Source: Cyanobium sp. FGCU52 (GTDB lineage Bacteria; Cyanobacteriota; Cyanobacteriia; PCC-6307; Cyanobiaceae). Taken from it: a stretch of 64,000 bases of DNA. Location of the stretch: contig JANWUS010000041.1 in NCBI GenBank assembly GCA_024958715.1, positions 34,542-98,541 on the forward strand. Direction: 5' to 3'. Below, piece after piece: positions 11,561 through 19,745 of this stretch. The notes under the pieces are model-generated. The model worked only from the letters and a program-made list of their open reading frames with translations, did not search any database and had not been told where the DNA came from. Both the position numbers and the translations under genes were made by a program. Position 1 is the stretch's first letter. Every line of letters starts with the position of its first letter.

Positions 11561-11716
11561 TCAGCGGCAGATGGTGGTGCTGCGCTCGCGGCCGGCGGCC
11601 AGCGGGCCGCAGTTCACCCAGCGCACCAGATCGTCCTCGATCTCGGTGAACAGCACCAGGATGCCCAGGCAGAGGAGGCCCACGGCACCGCTCACCAGCA
11701 GGTTGCGCGTTCTCAT
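11561..11716 (-). CDS. 51-residue membrane peptide coupled to bioD
   Basis: A 51-residue open frame beginning MRTRNLLVSGAVGLLCLG, with one transmembrane helix (residues ~6-24) and two cysteines in the C-terminal tail (WVNCGPLA; TTICR). Its ATG overlaps the bioD TGA (ATGA), the same coupling used between bioK, bioC and bioD, so it looks like the last gene of the biotin operon. Family not recognised. A direct role in biotin is not shown. Confidence 0.6.
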   Translation of the reverse strand: MRTRNLLVSGAVGLLCLGILVLFTEIEDDLVRWVNCGPLAAGRERSTTICR

Positions 11717-12336
11717 GGGCGCAGGCTACGGGCCAGCCGGCTGCCCTGCCAGCAGCCCGCCAGGGCCGCGGCATCGAGGGGATCGAGGGGCGGCAGCTCC
11801 AGCAGCACCGGCACTCCGCCCAACTCCTCGAGGGTGCGGGGGTTGTCGGCGTGGGGCGGGCCGTTGAGCACCAGCCCGAGCACGGCAAGACCGCGCCGCC
11901 GCAGCGCCTCCAGCGACAGCAGGGTGTGGTTGAGGGTGCCCAGGCCGCTGCGGGCCACCAGCAGCACCGGCAGCTGCCAGCGCTCCAGCTGCTGGATCTG
12001 CAGCCAGTCGCGCCGCAGGGGCACCAGCAGACCGCCGGCGGTCTCCACCACCAGGGGATCGTCGCCGGGGGGCAGGGCGAGGCGCTCGGGATCGATCAGC
12101 ACGCCGTCGCGCTCCGCCGACCAGTGGGGCGAGACGGGGGCGCTGAGCCGGTAGGCCTCGCTCAGCAGGCGTTCGGGGGGAAGATCGATCAGCCGCTGCA
12201 CCCGGCCGCTGTCGCCGCCGTCGTCGGTGCCGCTCTGCACCGGCTTCCAGTAGCGGGCGCCGAGGCCCTGCACCACCAGGGCGCTGACCACCGTCTTGCC
12301 CACGTCGGTGTCGGTGCCGCAGATCACCAGCCTCAT
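11713..12336 (-). CDS. bioD: Dethiobiotin synthetase BioD
   Basis: A 207-residue P-loop enzyme that closes the ureido ring of dethiobiotin from DAPA, CO2 and ATP. P-loop GTDTDVGKT is at residues 7-15, then YWKPVQSGTDDG and VETAGGLLVPL, all BioD signatures. The ATG at 12336 overlaps the bioC stop (ATGA), and its own stop overlaps the downstream membrane peptide. Confidence 0.95.
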   Translation of the reverse strand: MRLVICGTDTDVGKTVVSALVVQGLGARYWKPVQSGTDDGGDSGRVQRLIDLPPERLLSEAYRLSAPVSPHWSAERDGVLIDPERLALPPGDDPLVVETAGGLLVPLRRDWLQIQQLERWQLPVLLVARSGLGTLNHTLLSLEALRRRGLAVLGLVLNGPPHADNPRTLEELGGVPVLLELPPLDPLDAAALAGCWQGSRLARSLRP

Positions 12337-13106
12337 ACGATCCTCCGGCCCACCAGCAGCAACACGTCCCACGAGAGTGGCGCACCGGGCGGCCAGTGGT
12401 GCAGCAGGCGCCGCAGCTGGGAGGGGTTGAGCGGCGCGACGCGGCTGCTGCCGGCTCCCAGATCGCGCAGGCGACGCAGGGTGGTCAGGCCGCTGAGTGC
12501 CGGGCGGCTGAAGCGCAGGCGCTGCTGCAGGGCGGTGTGCAGACCGGCGCTGCTCAGGGCGTGGCTCAGCTCATCGGCGTCGGGCAGCTCCAGGGCAGTG
12601 CAGGGCACGCCGGCCGCGGCGGCGGCCTGGCGCCACTGGGGAAAGCTGCCACGCACGGGCACCGCCACAGCCAGCCAGCCGCCGGGGGCGAGGGCGCGGC
12701 CCCAGCACTCCAGCTCCCGGGCCGGGGCCTCCAGCCACTGCAGCGCAAAGCTCGACACCAGCAGCCCCGCCGGCTGCAGGGCGGCGGGCAGGCCGCCGTT
12801 GAGGTCCCACACCAGCGGCGCGGTGTGGTGGTTGGCGAGGGGATTGCGGGCGAGCAGCTCGGGGCAGAGATCGAGCTGCAGCAGGGGATGGCCGGCGAGG
12901 TGGGGGCAGTGGTGCAGCAGGGCGCGGCTGAGCAGGCCGCTGCCGGCGCCCAGGTCGGCCCGGGGGGCGGTGGGCGGCGGGGCCGGCAGGGTGTGGCAGA
13001 GGCGGGCGAGCCGCCAGGCGATCCCCCGCTGCAGGCCGGCCTGGCCCTCGTAGTCGGCGGCGTGGCGGGCGAAGGCCCCGCATACCTGCAGGGGGAAGGC
13101 GGTCAT
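12333..13106 (-). CDS. bioC: Malonyl-ACP O-methyltransferase BioC
   Basis: A 257-residue class I methyltransferase with ADLGAGSGLLSRAL as SAM-binding loop and SSFALQWLEAP, the BioC-type motif IV. It methylates malonyl-ACP to start the pimelate moiety of biotin, which BioK then releases. The assignment rests on the methyltransferase fold plus the position between bioK and bioD. ATG at 13106 overlaps the bioK stop (ATGA). Confidence 0.88.
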   Translation of the reverse strand: MTAFPLQVCGAFARHAADYEGQAGLQRGIAWRLARLCHTLPAPPPTAPRADLGAGSGLLSRALLHHCPHLAGHPLLQLDLCPELLARNPLANHHTAPLVWDLNGGLPAALQPAGLLVSSFALQWLEAPARELECWGRALAPGGWLAVAVPVRGSFPQWRQAAAAAGVPCTALELPDADELSHALSSAGLHTALQQRLRFSRPALSGLTTLRRLRDLGAGSSRVAPLNPSQLRRLLHHWPPGAPLSWDVLLLVGRRIV

Positions 13107-13849
13107 GGCCCGAGGGTGCCGGTGATCCAGCGGCGCAGCTCCGTGGCCAGCGGCGCCTGCAGAAGACAGTGGCCGGCCTCGTGGAAGGTGAGCACCTGGG
13201 CGTGGGGCAGGCGATCGCGGAGGAGGGCGCGGGTCTCGGGCACCACGATCCGATCGGCGCCGGCCTCCACGATCAGCACGGGGACATCGGTGGGAAAACC
13301 GGGCGGCAGATCCTCGCTGGCGGCCAGCCGCTCCAGGTCGTGGCGCAGCAGCCGGCGGCCCTCTGGGCCCACCGGACGGCTGGCGGGGCCGTGGGGCAGC
13401 AGATCGGGTGGATCCGGCTCCGCCGCCTTCACCAGGAAGGCCTGCAGCAGCTGCTGGGCGCGAACGGCCGTGTCGGCTTCATCGGGTCCTTCGGCGAGCT
13501 GGGCGGCCATGCCGTCGAGGGCGGTCTGCAGCCGGCGGCCCTCGCGGCCCGGGGGCAGGAAGCGGGCGAAGCTGGCCAGCAGCACCACGGCTTCGGCCTG
13601 GGCCAGCAGCGACGGCGGCAGCAGGTGGGGCCCCATCGAGTGGCCGATCAAGACGCGCCGGCCGTTGGGCGCCCATTGGGGCAGTTCAGGCATGCGGCCG
13701 CCATAGCCCCGTTCGCCGCACTGCCAGTGCCAACCCGGTGCGGTGAGGTCCTGGCGCAGAAGATCCCAGCCCAGGCCGTCGCCGGCCCAGCCGTGCATGG
13801 CGATCACCTGCAGGGAAGGGGTGGGAGCGGCCTCAGGGGGCGAGGGCAT
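13103..13849 (-). CDS. bioK: Pimeloyl-ACP methyl ester esterase, BioK-type alpha/beta hydrolase
   Basis: A 248-residue alpha/beta hydrolase: nucleophile S71 in LIGHSMGPHL, acid in EAGADRIV, and histidine in FHEAGHCLL. In Synechococcus and Prochlorococcus the bio operon carries BioK at this place, a functional replacement of BioH that hydrolyses pimeloyl-ACP methyl ester. The call rests on the hydrolase fold and on the position between bioF and bioC; no direct activity evidence exists here. It overlaps the bioF end by 17 bases and bioC by 4. Confidence 0.85.
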   Translation of the reverse strand: MPSPPEAAPTPSLQVIAMHGWAGDGLGWDLLRQDLTAPGWHWQCGERGYGGRMPELPQWAPNGRRVLIGHSMGPHLLPPSLLAQAEAVVLLASFARFLPPGREGRRLQTALDGMAAQLAEGPDEADTAVRAQQLLQAFLVKAAEPDPPDLLPHGPASRPVGPEGRRLLRHDLERLAASEDLPPGFPTDVPVLIVEAGADRIVVPETRALLRDRLPHAQVLTFHEAGHCLLQAPLATELRRWITGTLGP

Positions 13850-15230
13850 GGCGGGGGGCGAGGGGACCGGGCCCGAGCGCGGCCAGCAGCCGCTCGAGGG
13901 AGCCGGTGGGGAGATCCTGGCGCAGCACCAGCCGCAGCCTGGCGGTGCCCTCCGGCACGGTGGGCGGCCGGATCGCCACCGTGAGCAGGCCGGCCGCCTC
14001 CAGCCGCTGCTGGGCCGCGAGGGCCTCGGCGTCGCTGCCGAGCAGCAGCGGCAGGATCGGCCCTTCGCCGGGGGGCCGGGGCCAGCCGGCGGCTTCGAGG
14101 CGATCGCGCCAGCGGGCGGCCCGCTCCACCAGCGCCTGGCCCGCGGACGGTGTGGCCTGCAGGTGAAGGAGGGCCGCCAGGGCACCGGCCGCCAGCGGCG
14201 GGGCGAGGGCGGTGGTGTAGCGGAAGGCGCCGCTGCTCTGCAGCAGCCAGTTGCCCACCAGGGCGTCGGTGGCGAGGAAAGCGCCGCCGCTGCCGAAGGC
14301 CTTGCCGAAGGTGCCGCTCACGAGTGCCACCGAGCCGATGCCATGGGCGAGGCCGCGACCGCCGGCACCGAGCACCCCGAGGGCATGGGCCTCATCCACC
14401 AGCAGGGGCGCGTCGTACCGCTCGCAGAGGGCCGCCAGGGCGGCGACGGGCGCGCTGGTGCCCTCCATGCTGTAGAGGCTTTCGCAGAGCACCAGCAGCC
14501 GGCCATCGGGCCGTTCGCGCCGGGCCGCGAGCAGGCGCCGTTCCAGATCCGCCGGGTCGTTGTGGGCGAAGCGCCGCAGACGGGCGCCACTGGCGCGCAC
14601 GCCCACCAGCAGGGAGTGGTGGATCAGCCGATCGGCCAGCACCAGGCTGTGACGATCGGCCAGGGCCGACACGGCGGCGAGGTTGGCCTGGAAGCCGCTG
14701 GGGAACAGCAGCACCCGCTCGCGGCCGAGCCAGGCGGCCAGGGCTTCCTCCAGCTGTTGGTGAACGGGCCGGGTGCCGGTGACGAGGCGGGAGGCGCCGG
14801 CACCGAGGCCGCTGGCGGCCAGTTCGGCCGCGGCGGCCGCCAGCAGGGCCGGGTGGCGGCTGAGGCCGAGGTAGTCGTTGCTGGCGAGGTCCAGCAGGGG
14901 TGTGTTGTTGCCGGGGGCTGGCTGGAGGGTTGCGGTGGTGGTGGGTTCGAGGGGGCGCAGTCCGCGGCGGCGGGCAGGGGGTAGGGCCGCGAGGGACTCG
15001 TGGAGGCGCTGGCGCCAGCGGGACTGCGTGGCGGCGGGGTCGCCGGATTCGTTGGGGAAGGGAGGGGAGTTCAGGGCGTCCCGACGCCGATGAGAGGGGC
15101 AGTCTGGGATGGGGGGAGTGGGGAGGCTGGGTTTGGCGGTCTCTGACCTCGGCTGGAGAATGGCCGGCTGGGAGCTGCAGAAGGTCTGGAGTTCACCTCT
15201 TGGCTGTGCCACTGCAGACGTGCAACCCAC
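13833..15230 (-). CDS. bioF: 8-amino-7-oxononanoate synthase BioF (start uncertain)
   Basis: A PLP enzyme that condenses pimeloyl-ACP with alanine to KAPA. Family features are LDLASNDYLGLSRHP, GAGASRLVTGTRPVHQQLE, LVDEAHALGVLGAGG and the lysine region VSGTFGKAFGSGGAF. The homologous part begins about base 15017 and gives the usual ~390 residues. No ATG lies upstream in frame. The only candidates are GTG at 15230 or 15212, TTG at 15284 or a CTG at 15074, none with a Shine-Dalgarno. The extra N-terminal residues are Pro/Ser-rich and do not look like protein. The 5' end borders the accessory region. Confidence 0.9.
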   Translation of the reverse strand: MGCTSAVAQPRGELQTFCSSQPAILQPRSETAKPSLPTPPIPDCPSHRRRDALNSPPFPNESGDPAATQSRWRQRLHESLAALPPARRRGLRPLEPTTTATLQPAPGNNTPLLDLASNDYLGLSRHPALLAAAAAELAASGLGAGASRLVTGTRPVHQQLEEALAAWLGRERVLLFPSGFQANLAAVSALADRHSLVLADRLIHHSLLVGVRASGARLRRFAHNDPADLERRLLAARRERPDGRLLVLCESLYSMEGTSAPVAALAALCERYDAPLLVDEAHALGVLGAGGRGLAHGIGSVALVSGTFGKAFGSGGAFLATDALVGNWLLQSSGAFRYTTALAPPLAAGALAALLHLQATPSAGQALVERAARWRDRLEAAGWPRPPGEGPILPLLLGSDAEALAAQQRLEAAGLLTVAIRPPTVPEGTARLRLVLRQDLPTGSLERLLAALGPGPLAPRHALAP

Positions 15231-15451
15231 TGGTGTAGCCCTGGATAAAGGTGGTTCATGGGACCGCGAACGACAGGCAAGCAATTCGTGAGTGGGATTG
15301 AATTCCTATTGCCTGACTGTGTTCTCGTCGTGCTGATGTTCGAGTTGCACCTGTTGTTCACGGTAAGTGGTGCACGCTCGGCCGTGGTTTGCGGAAACCA
15401 TCCCATAAGCGTTAGCCTGAAAGACAACCGCGCACTCCTGAGCACCACGCA

Positions 15452-15973
15452 ATGCATACCAATCGACTCGCTTTATTCGCCGCCGTCAGTCTTGCGGTGG
15501 GCGGCCTGCTGGGGCTCGTCGGTTCTTTCTCTCCGCCTGCCCTCCGTGGCATTGCATGGGGTCTTGACGGCACAGCGCTCGTCATGGGGACGCTACTCCT
15601 GGCGTTGCACCACATCAAGCAAGGCAACGATCAGCTGGCTTCTGGCTTCCTCACGTTTGTTGCCGGTCAAACCTTGGTGGTTTCCAGTTCTGCAATGGAT
15701 CTCATGGCAAGTTCACCGTCCTTCGGTGCTGGTGTGGGACTTTGGGCTGCAGGCCTGGCTTTAGTCAGCGCCTCCTCGGAAATGCCCATCTTCGTTAGAG
15801 CCACGGGCTTCATCGCGTCGGTGCTGTTCGCAATCGTTGCAATACAGATCTTCTCCGGTACGGCGCTCACGCCACTTTCAAGCCCATTGCCCTTCAATGC
15901 GTACCCCTTTCTCGTGCTCACGTTGTTTGGGTGGGCGTGGGACCACTATCGGCGAGCCCGCGTTTCGGCCTGA
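15452..15973 (+). CDS. Hypothetical multi-pass membrane protein
   Basis: A 173-residue hydrophobic protein with about five membrane segments (near residues 5-30, 38-52, 66-88, 95-110 and 117-150). Family not recognised. Codon use is less GC-biased than in the core genes, and it sits alone at the edge of the accessory region, so horizontal origin is likely (inference). The ATG at 15452 follows CACCACGCA with no clear ribosome site. Confidence 0.6.
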   Translation: MHTNRLALFAAVSLAVGGLLGLVGSFSPPALRGIAWGLDGTALVMGTLLLALHHIKQGNDQLASGFLTFVAGQTLVVSSSAMDLMASSPSFGAGVGLWAAGLALVSASSEMPIFVRATGFIASVLFAIVAIQIFSGTALTPLSSPLPFNAYPFLVLTLFGWAWDHYRRARVSA

Positions 15974-16114
15974 CGGCCATTCACCTGACGCGCAACCGCA
16001 GATACACTCCGCCCTCTAAGGATCTTCTTCTATGTATCCCAGGAACGCGATTTCTGCTCGATGAGAAACGATCATCCTTGAATCTGCCGGCATCCCCTCA
16101 AGCACTGTGAAACC

Positions 16115-16648
16115 TCACCGTTGCCCGCGGTGAAAACGGCACCTGCAGCACCGCAAAGCCTCGATCGAAGCCACCAGGATCGTGACCAGCAGGATGAACG
16201 GCCGCTCGGCAGCACTCAGGCTCTGCTGCTGATGCAGCAGCGGCTCCAGCGCGCTCCAGAGCGGATTCGCCTGGGCCTCGTCGTACACCCGCTGCAGCCG
16301 CTTCTGGTGGTGCGGTTCCTCCAGCGAGGGATCACCGGCACTGTGGGCGAAGTCGTTGCGCACCGAGCGGATGGTGTGCAGGGCCTTCTCGATGTTGGGC
16401 TCGATCAGGCCGAGGCGAGCCGTCAGGCTGATCTTGGCCCCGAAGCTGCCGAGGGAGCGATCGGGGGTGAACAGTTTGTCGTCGGGATCGGAGCTGGGGG
16501 CCATCACGGCCAGGAGCAGGTGTTCCAGGGCCAGATCCAGGCGGGCGGCGCCCACGAGCACCACGCCCCTGCCGCGTTCGGCCATCATCTGCAGCACCAC
16601 GGTGCGGGCCTGCTCGGCGGCGGAGACGGTGGCCGGATCAGGCGGCAT
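16115..16648 (-). CDS. MltR-like protein at the end of the RM operon
   Basis: A 177-residue helical protein. RLDLALEHLLLAVM, then LFTPDRSLGSFGAKIS and IRSVRNDFAHS are the pattern of the MltR (mannitol repressor-like) family, whose Asn-Asp-Phe-Ala-His motif is shared with HEPN-like/DUF4145 proteins. It is not expected to regulate mannitol here: the gene overlaps hsdR by 11 bases and is the last gene of the type I restriction operon, so an accessory role in defence is inferred. C-terminus is Cys/Arg-rich. Confidence 0.65.
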   Translation of the reverse strand: MPPDPATVSAAEQARTVVLQMMAERGRGVVLVGAARLDLALEHLLLAVMAPSSDPDDKLFTPDRSLGSFGAKISLTARLGLIEPNIEKALHTIRSVRNDFAHSAGDPSLEEPHHQKRLQRVYDEAQANPLWSALEPLLHQQQSLSAAERPFILLVTILVASIEALRCCRCRFHRGQR

Positions 16649-19600
16649 CGCGCAGGTCTTCGTAGAGGCCGGTGTGGTTCAGCAGGATGTCCTTGATGCC
16701 ATCGCGCACGTGGGGTGAGTTGAGCGCCTGGGTGCTCATGCTCTCGTGGGCATCGAGCGCGCCCATGATCGCGTCCGTCAGTTCCCTGTCGAAATCGGGG
16801 GAGTTGGCGAACTGCTCCTTGGTGTTGGCGGCTGCCTGCTTCTGCAGCACGGTGGATTCCTTCACCCGGTTGCGCAGCACGGTGCACACATAGGTGAGTG
16901 GTTCCTCCCGGGGCAGATCACCGCCGAACAGGTCATTCAGCTTGGCGATGATCTCCTCCAGCAGCGCCTTCTGCTTGTCCTGCACCTGGCCGCTGCCCAC
17001 GCCGGTCATCGGCTTGAGCTGGATGGCGTCGCCCTCCGCCAACGGCAGGTTGCGCTGGCCCAGGTTCCTGAGGTTGTGGTGGGTGAGCACCACCTTTGAG
17101 AGATCCACGCTGTCGCGCTCGCGGCCGAACTCCAGAAGGGGCAGCAGACGCTTGTAGAAGATCCCGCGTTTCTCCACGGCCGTGCTGCCGTAGTCGAAGA
17201 TCTGGGAGAGAAAGGTGTAGAGCCGTAGAAAGTTCCCTATGTCGGCGTTGAACATGGTGAGGGCGTTCAGCTCGTCTTCGGCGTCCTTGATGGCGGCGGC
17301 ATCCTCCAGCTCCCTGCCCACGGAGAGGGCGTTCTGAGCGGCCTTGAACGTCCTGAGCAGCCGGTCGGCCACGGGTTCGAGCGCCTTGGCCAGATCGCTC
17401 TGCTTGCTGTTGGGATCCAGCTCCACCTTCACCACCCGATCCACCTCGAACTCGTCGTAATGGCCGGCGGCATCGAGCTTGGCCTTCAGGTCGAACACCA
17501 GGTTGGGATCGGTGGTGCCGGCCAGCTCGGCGGTTTCGTAGAAGGTTTTGAAGGCTTCGAGGATCTCGCTGGGTTCGTTCACGAAATCCACCACGAAGGT
17601 GTCGCTCTTGCCGGGGTGGCAGCGGTTCAGGCGTGAGAGGGTCTGCACGGCCTGGATGCCGGCCAGGCGGCGGTCCACGTACATGCCGCAGAGCAGCGGC
17701 TGATCGAAGCCGGTCTGGAACTTGTTGGCCACCAGCAGGATCTGGTAGTCGCCGGTGTCGAAGGCTTCGCGGATGTCGCGGCTCTTGAGGCCGGGGTTCA
17801 GGGCGGTGCTGGTTTCGGTGAAGTCGTCGGGGCCGCTCTCCTTGTCGGTCACGGCGCCGGAGAAGGCCACCAGGGTGCCGATGGCGTAGCCCTTCTCCTT
17901 GATGTACTTCTCGATCGCCAGCTGCCAGCGCACCGCCTCCAGACGGCTGGCGACAACCACCATCGCCTTGGCCTTGCCGTCGAGCAGTGGAGCGATGAAT
18001 TCCAGGAAGTGCTCGACGACGATCTGCACCTTCTGGGCGATGTTGTAAGGGTGCAGCCGCACCCAGCCCATGATCTTCTTGAGGGCGGCGCTCTTCTCCA
18101 CCTCGGCGTCGTCGTAGCTGGCGCCGTTGTGGGCGAGGCGGAAGGCCAGCTTGTAGCTGGTGTAGTTGCGCAGCACATCGAGGATGAAGCCCTCCTCGAT
18201 CGCCTGCCGCATCGAATACACGTGAAAGGGCTCGGGCCGGTTGGTGTCGCCGGATGGCTCGTGGGGGTTGGGACGCCGGCCGAACAGCTCCAGGGTCTTG
18301 GCCTTGGGGGTGGCGGTGAAGGCCACGAAGGTGATGCCGCTGTCCCTGGCGCGGGCGGCCATCTGGGCGGCGAGCACGTCGTCCATGCTCACCTCGCCGC
18401 CGTCGTTCAGCTCGGCCAGTTCCTCGGCGCTGAGCACGGCCTTGAGCTTGGCGGCGGCCTCACCGCTCTGGGAGCTGTGGGCCTCGTCGGCGATCACGGC
18501 GAAGCGTTTGCCCTGGGTGGCCGACAGCTTGCGCACCTCCTCCAGCGCGAAGGGGAAGGTCTGGATGGTGCAGACCACGATCTTCTTGTCGCCGCCCAGG
18601 GCTTCGGCGAGCTTGCTGCTCTTGCTGCCGTCGGCGTTGGTGATGCTGGCCACCACGCCGGTGGTGCGCTCGAAGTCGAACAGGGTTTTCTGCAACTGGG
18701 TGTCGATCACGTTGCGGTCGGAGACCACCAGCACGGTGTCGAACAGCTTGCGGTGGTCGGCGGTGTGCAGCTCGGCGAGGAAGTGGGCGGTCCAGGCGAT
18801 GGATTTGGTTTTGCCGGAGCCGGCGGAGTGCTGCACCAGGTATTTGCCGCCGGCCCCCTCGGCGAGCACGGCGGCCTGGAGCTTGCGGGTGACATCGAGC
18901 TGGTGGTAGCGGGGGAAGACCACCTCCTTGATCTGCTTCTTCTTGTCGCGGCTGCCGACCAGGTAGCGGCCGAGGATCTCCAGCCAGGAGTGGCGCTCCC
19001 ACACCTCCTCCCAGAGGTAGCCGGTGCGGTAGCCGCGCTCGGGGTCGAGGGGGTTGCCGGCGCCGCCGTCGTCGCCCCGGTTGAAGGGCAGGAAGGTGGT
19101 GGCGGGGCCGAGCAGCCTGGTGGTCATGCGCACCTCGCGGGTGCTCACGGCGAAATGCACCAGGGCGCCGCTGGGGAAGGAGAGCAGCGGTTCGGGGAGC
19201 TGTCCCTTGGGCCTGGGGTTGCGATCGAAGCGGTACTGGTCGACTGCGTCGTCGATCGACTGGGTGAAGTCGGTCTTGAGTTCGGCAGTGGCCACAGGGA
19301 GGCCGTTGAGGAACAGCACCAGGTCGATGCTGTTCTCGTTGCGGGTGGAGTAGCGCAGCTGGCGCACCACCCGCAGGCGGTTGGCGGCGTAGCGGCTGAG
19401 GATCTCGGGGTTGAGGGCCAGGGCCGGCCGGAATTGGGCCAGTTGCAGCGACTTCTTGAGGCCGAGCAGGTCGATGCCGTTGCGGAGCACGTCGAGGGTG
19501 CCGCGTTGATCAATCTGGGCCCGCAGGCGGTTCAGCAGGGTGTCGGTGGCGCCGCTGCCGTGGTTCTTCTGCAGAACTTTCCAGGCATCAGGCTGGCTCT

Positions 19601-19745
19601 CCTGAATCCAGGCCAGCAGGTCGGCGGGGAAGAGGGCGCGGGCACGGTCGTAGGCCTGGTGGTCGCCTTCGGCGTAGAGCCAGCCGTTGGCGGCCAGGTG
19701 CTGGGCGATCTCGGCTTCGAAGTTGATTTCGTTGTGGAGGGTCAT
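16638..19745 (-). CDS. hsdR: Type I restriction endonuclease subunit R (HsdR)
   Basis: A 1035-residue translocase-nuclease. The N-terminal PD-(D/E)xK nuclease is visible as D141 and E155-L-K157 (VATAELKTDF). The SF2 motor follows: Walker A SAGSGKT at 307-313, DEAH at 420-423, motif III TFVAFTATPKAKTLE, and motif VI VQTLSRLNRCHPGK. It cuts unmodified DNA after ATP-driven translocation as part of the R2M2S complex. ATG at 19745 overlaps the hsdS stop (ATGA). Motifs are intact, so the enzyme is probably functional. Confidence 0.95.
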   Translation of the reverse strand: MTLHNEINFEAEIAQHLAANGWLYAEGDHQAYDRARALFPADLLAWIQESQPDAWKVLQKNHGSGATDTLLNRLRAQIDQRGTLDVLRNGIDLLGLKKSLQLAQFRPALALNPEILSRYAANRLRVVRQLRYSTRNENSIDLVLFLNGLPVATAELKTDFTQSIDDAVDQYRFDRNPRPKGQLPEPLLSFPSGALVHFAVSTREVRMTTRLLGPATTFLPFNRGDDGGAGNPLDPERGYRTGYLWEEVWERHSWLEILGRYLVGSRDKKKQIKEVVFPRYHQLDVTRKLQAAVLAEGAGGKYLVQHSAGSGKTKSIAWTAHFLAELHTADHRKLFDTVLVVSDRNVIDTQLQKTLFDFERTTGVVASITNADGSKSSKLAEALGGDKKIVVCTIQTFPFALEEVRKLSATQGKRFAVIADEAHSSQSGEAAAKLKAVLSAEELAELNDGGEVSMDDVLAAQMAARARDSGITFVAFTATPKAKTLELFGRRPNPHEPSGDTNRPEPFHVYSMRQAIEEGFILDVLRNYTSYKLAFRLAHNGASYDDAEVEKSAALKKIMGWVRLHPYNIAQKVQIVVEHFLEFIAPLLDGKAKAMVVVASRLEAVRWQLAIEKYIKEKGYAIGTLVAFSGAVTDKESGPDDFTETSTALNPGLKSRDIREAFDTGDYQILLVANKFQTGFDQPLLCGMYVDRRLAGIQAVQTLSRLNRCHPGKSDTFVVDFVNEPSEILEAFKTFYETAELAGTTDPNLVFDLKAKLDAAGHYDEFEVDRVVKVELDPNSKQSDLAKALEPVADRLLRTFKAAQNALSVGRELEDAAAIKDAEDELNALTMFNADIGNFLRLYTFLSQIFDYGSTAVEKRGIFYKRLLPLLEFGRERDSVDLSKVVLTHHNLRNLGQRNLPLAEGDAIQLKPMTGVGSGQVQDKQKALLEEIIAKLNDLFGGDLPREEPLTYVCTVLRNRVKESTVLQKQAAANTKEQFANSPDFDRELTDAIMGALDAHESMSTQALNSPHVRDGIKDILLNHTGLYEDLRDAA

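Noticed and set aside
13211..13222. GCGATCGC octamers (HIP1), for example near 7474, 8639, 13214 and 56063
   Set aside because: HIP1 is a known abundant cyanobacterial palindrome; the scattered copies here are not special.
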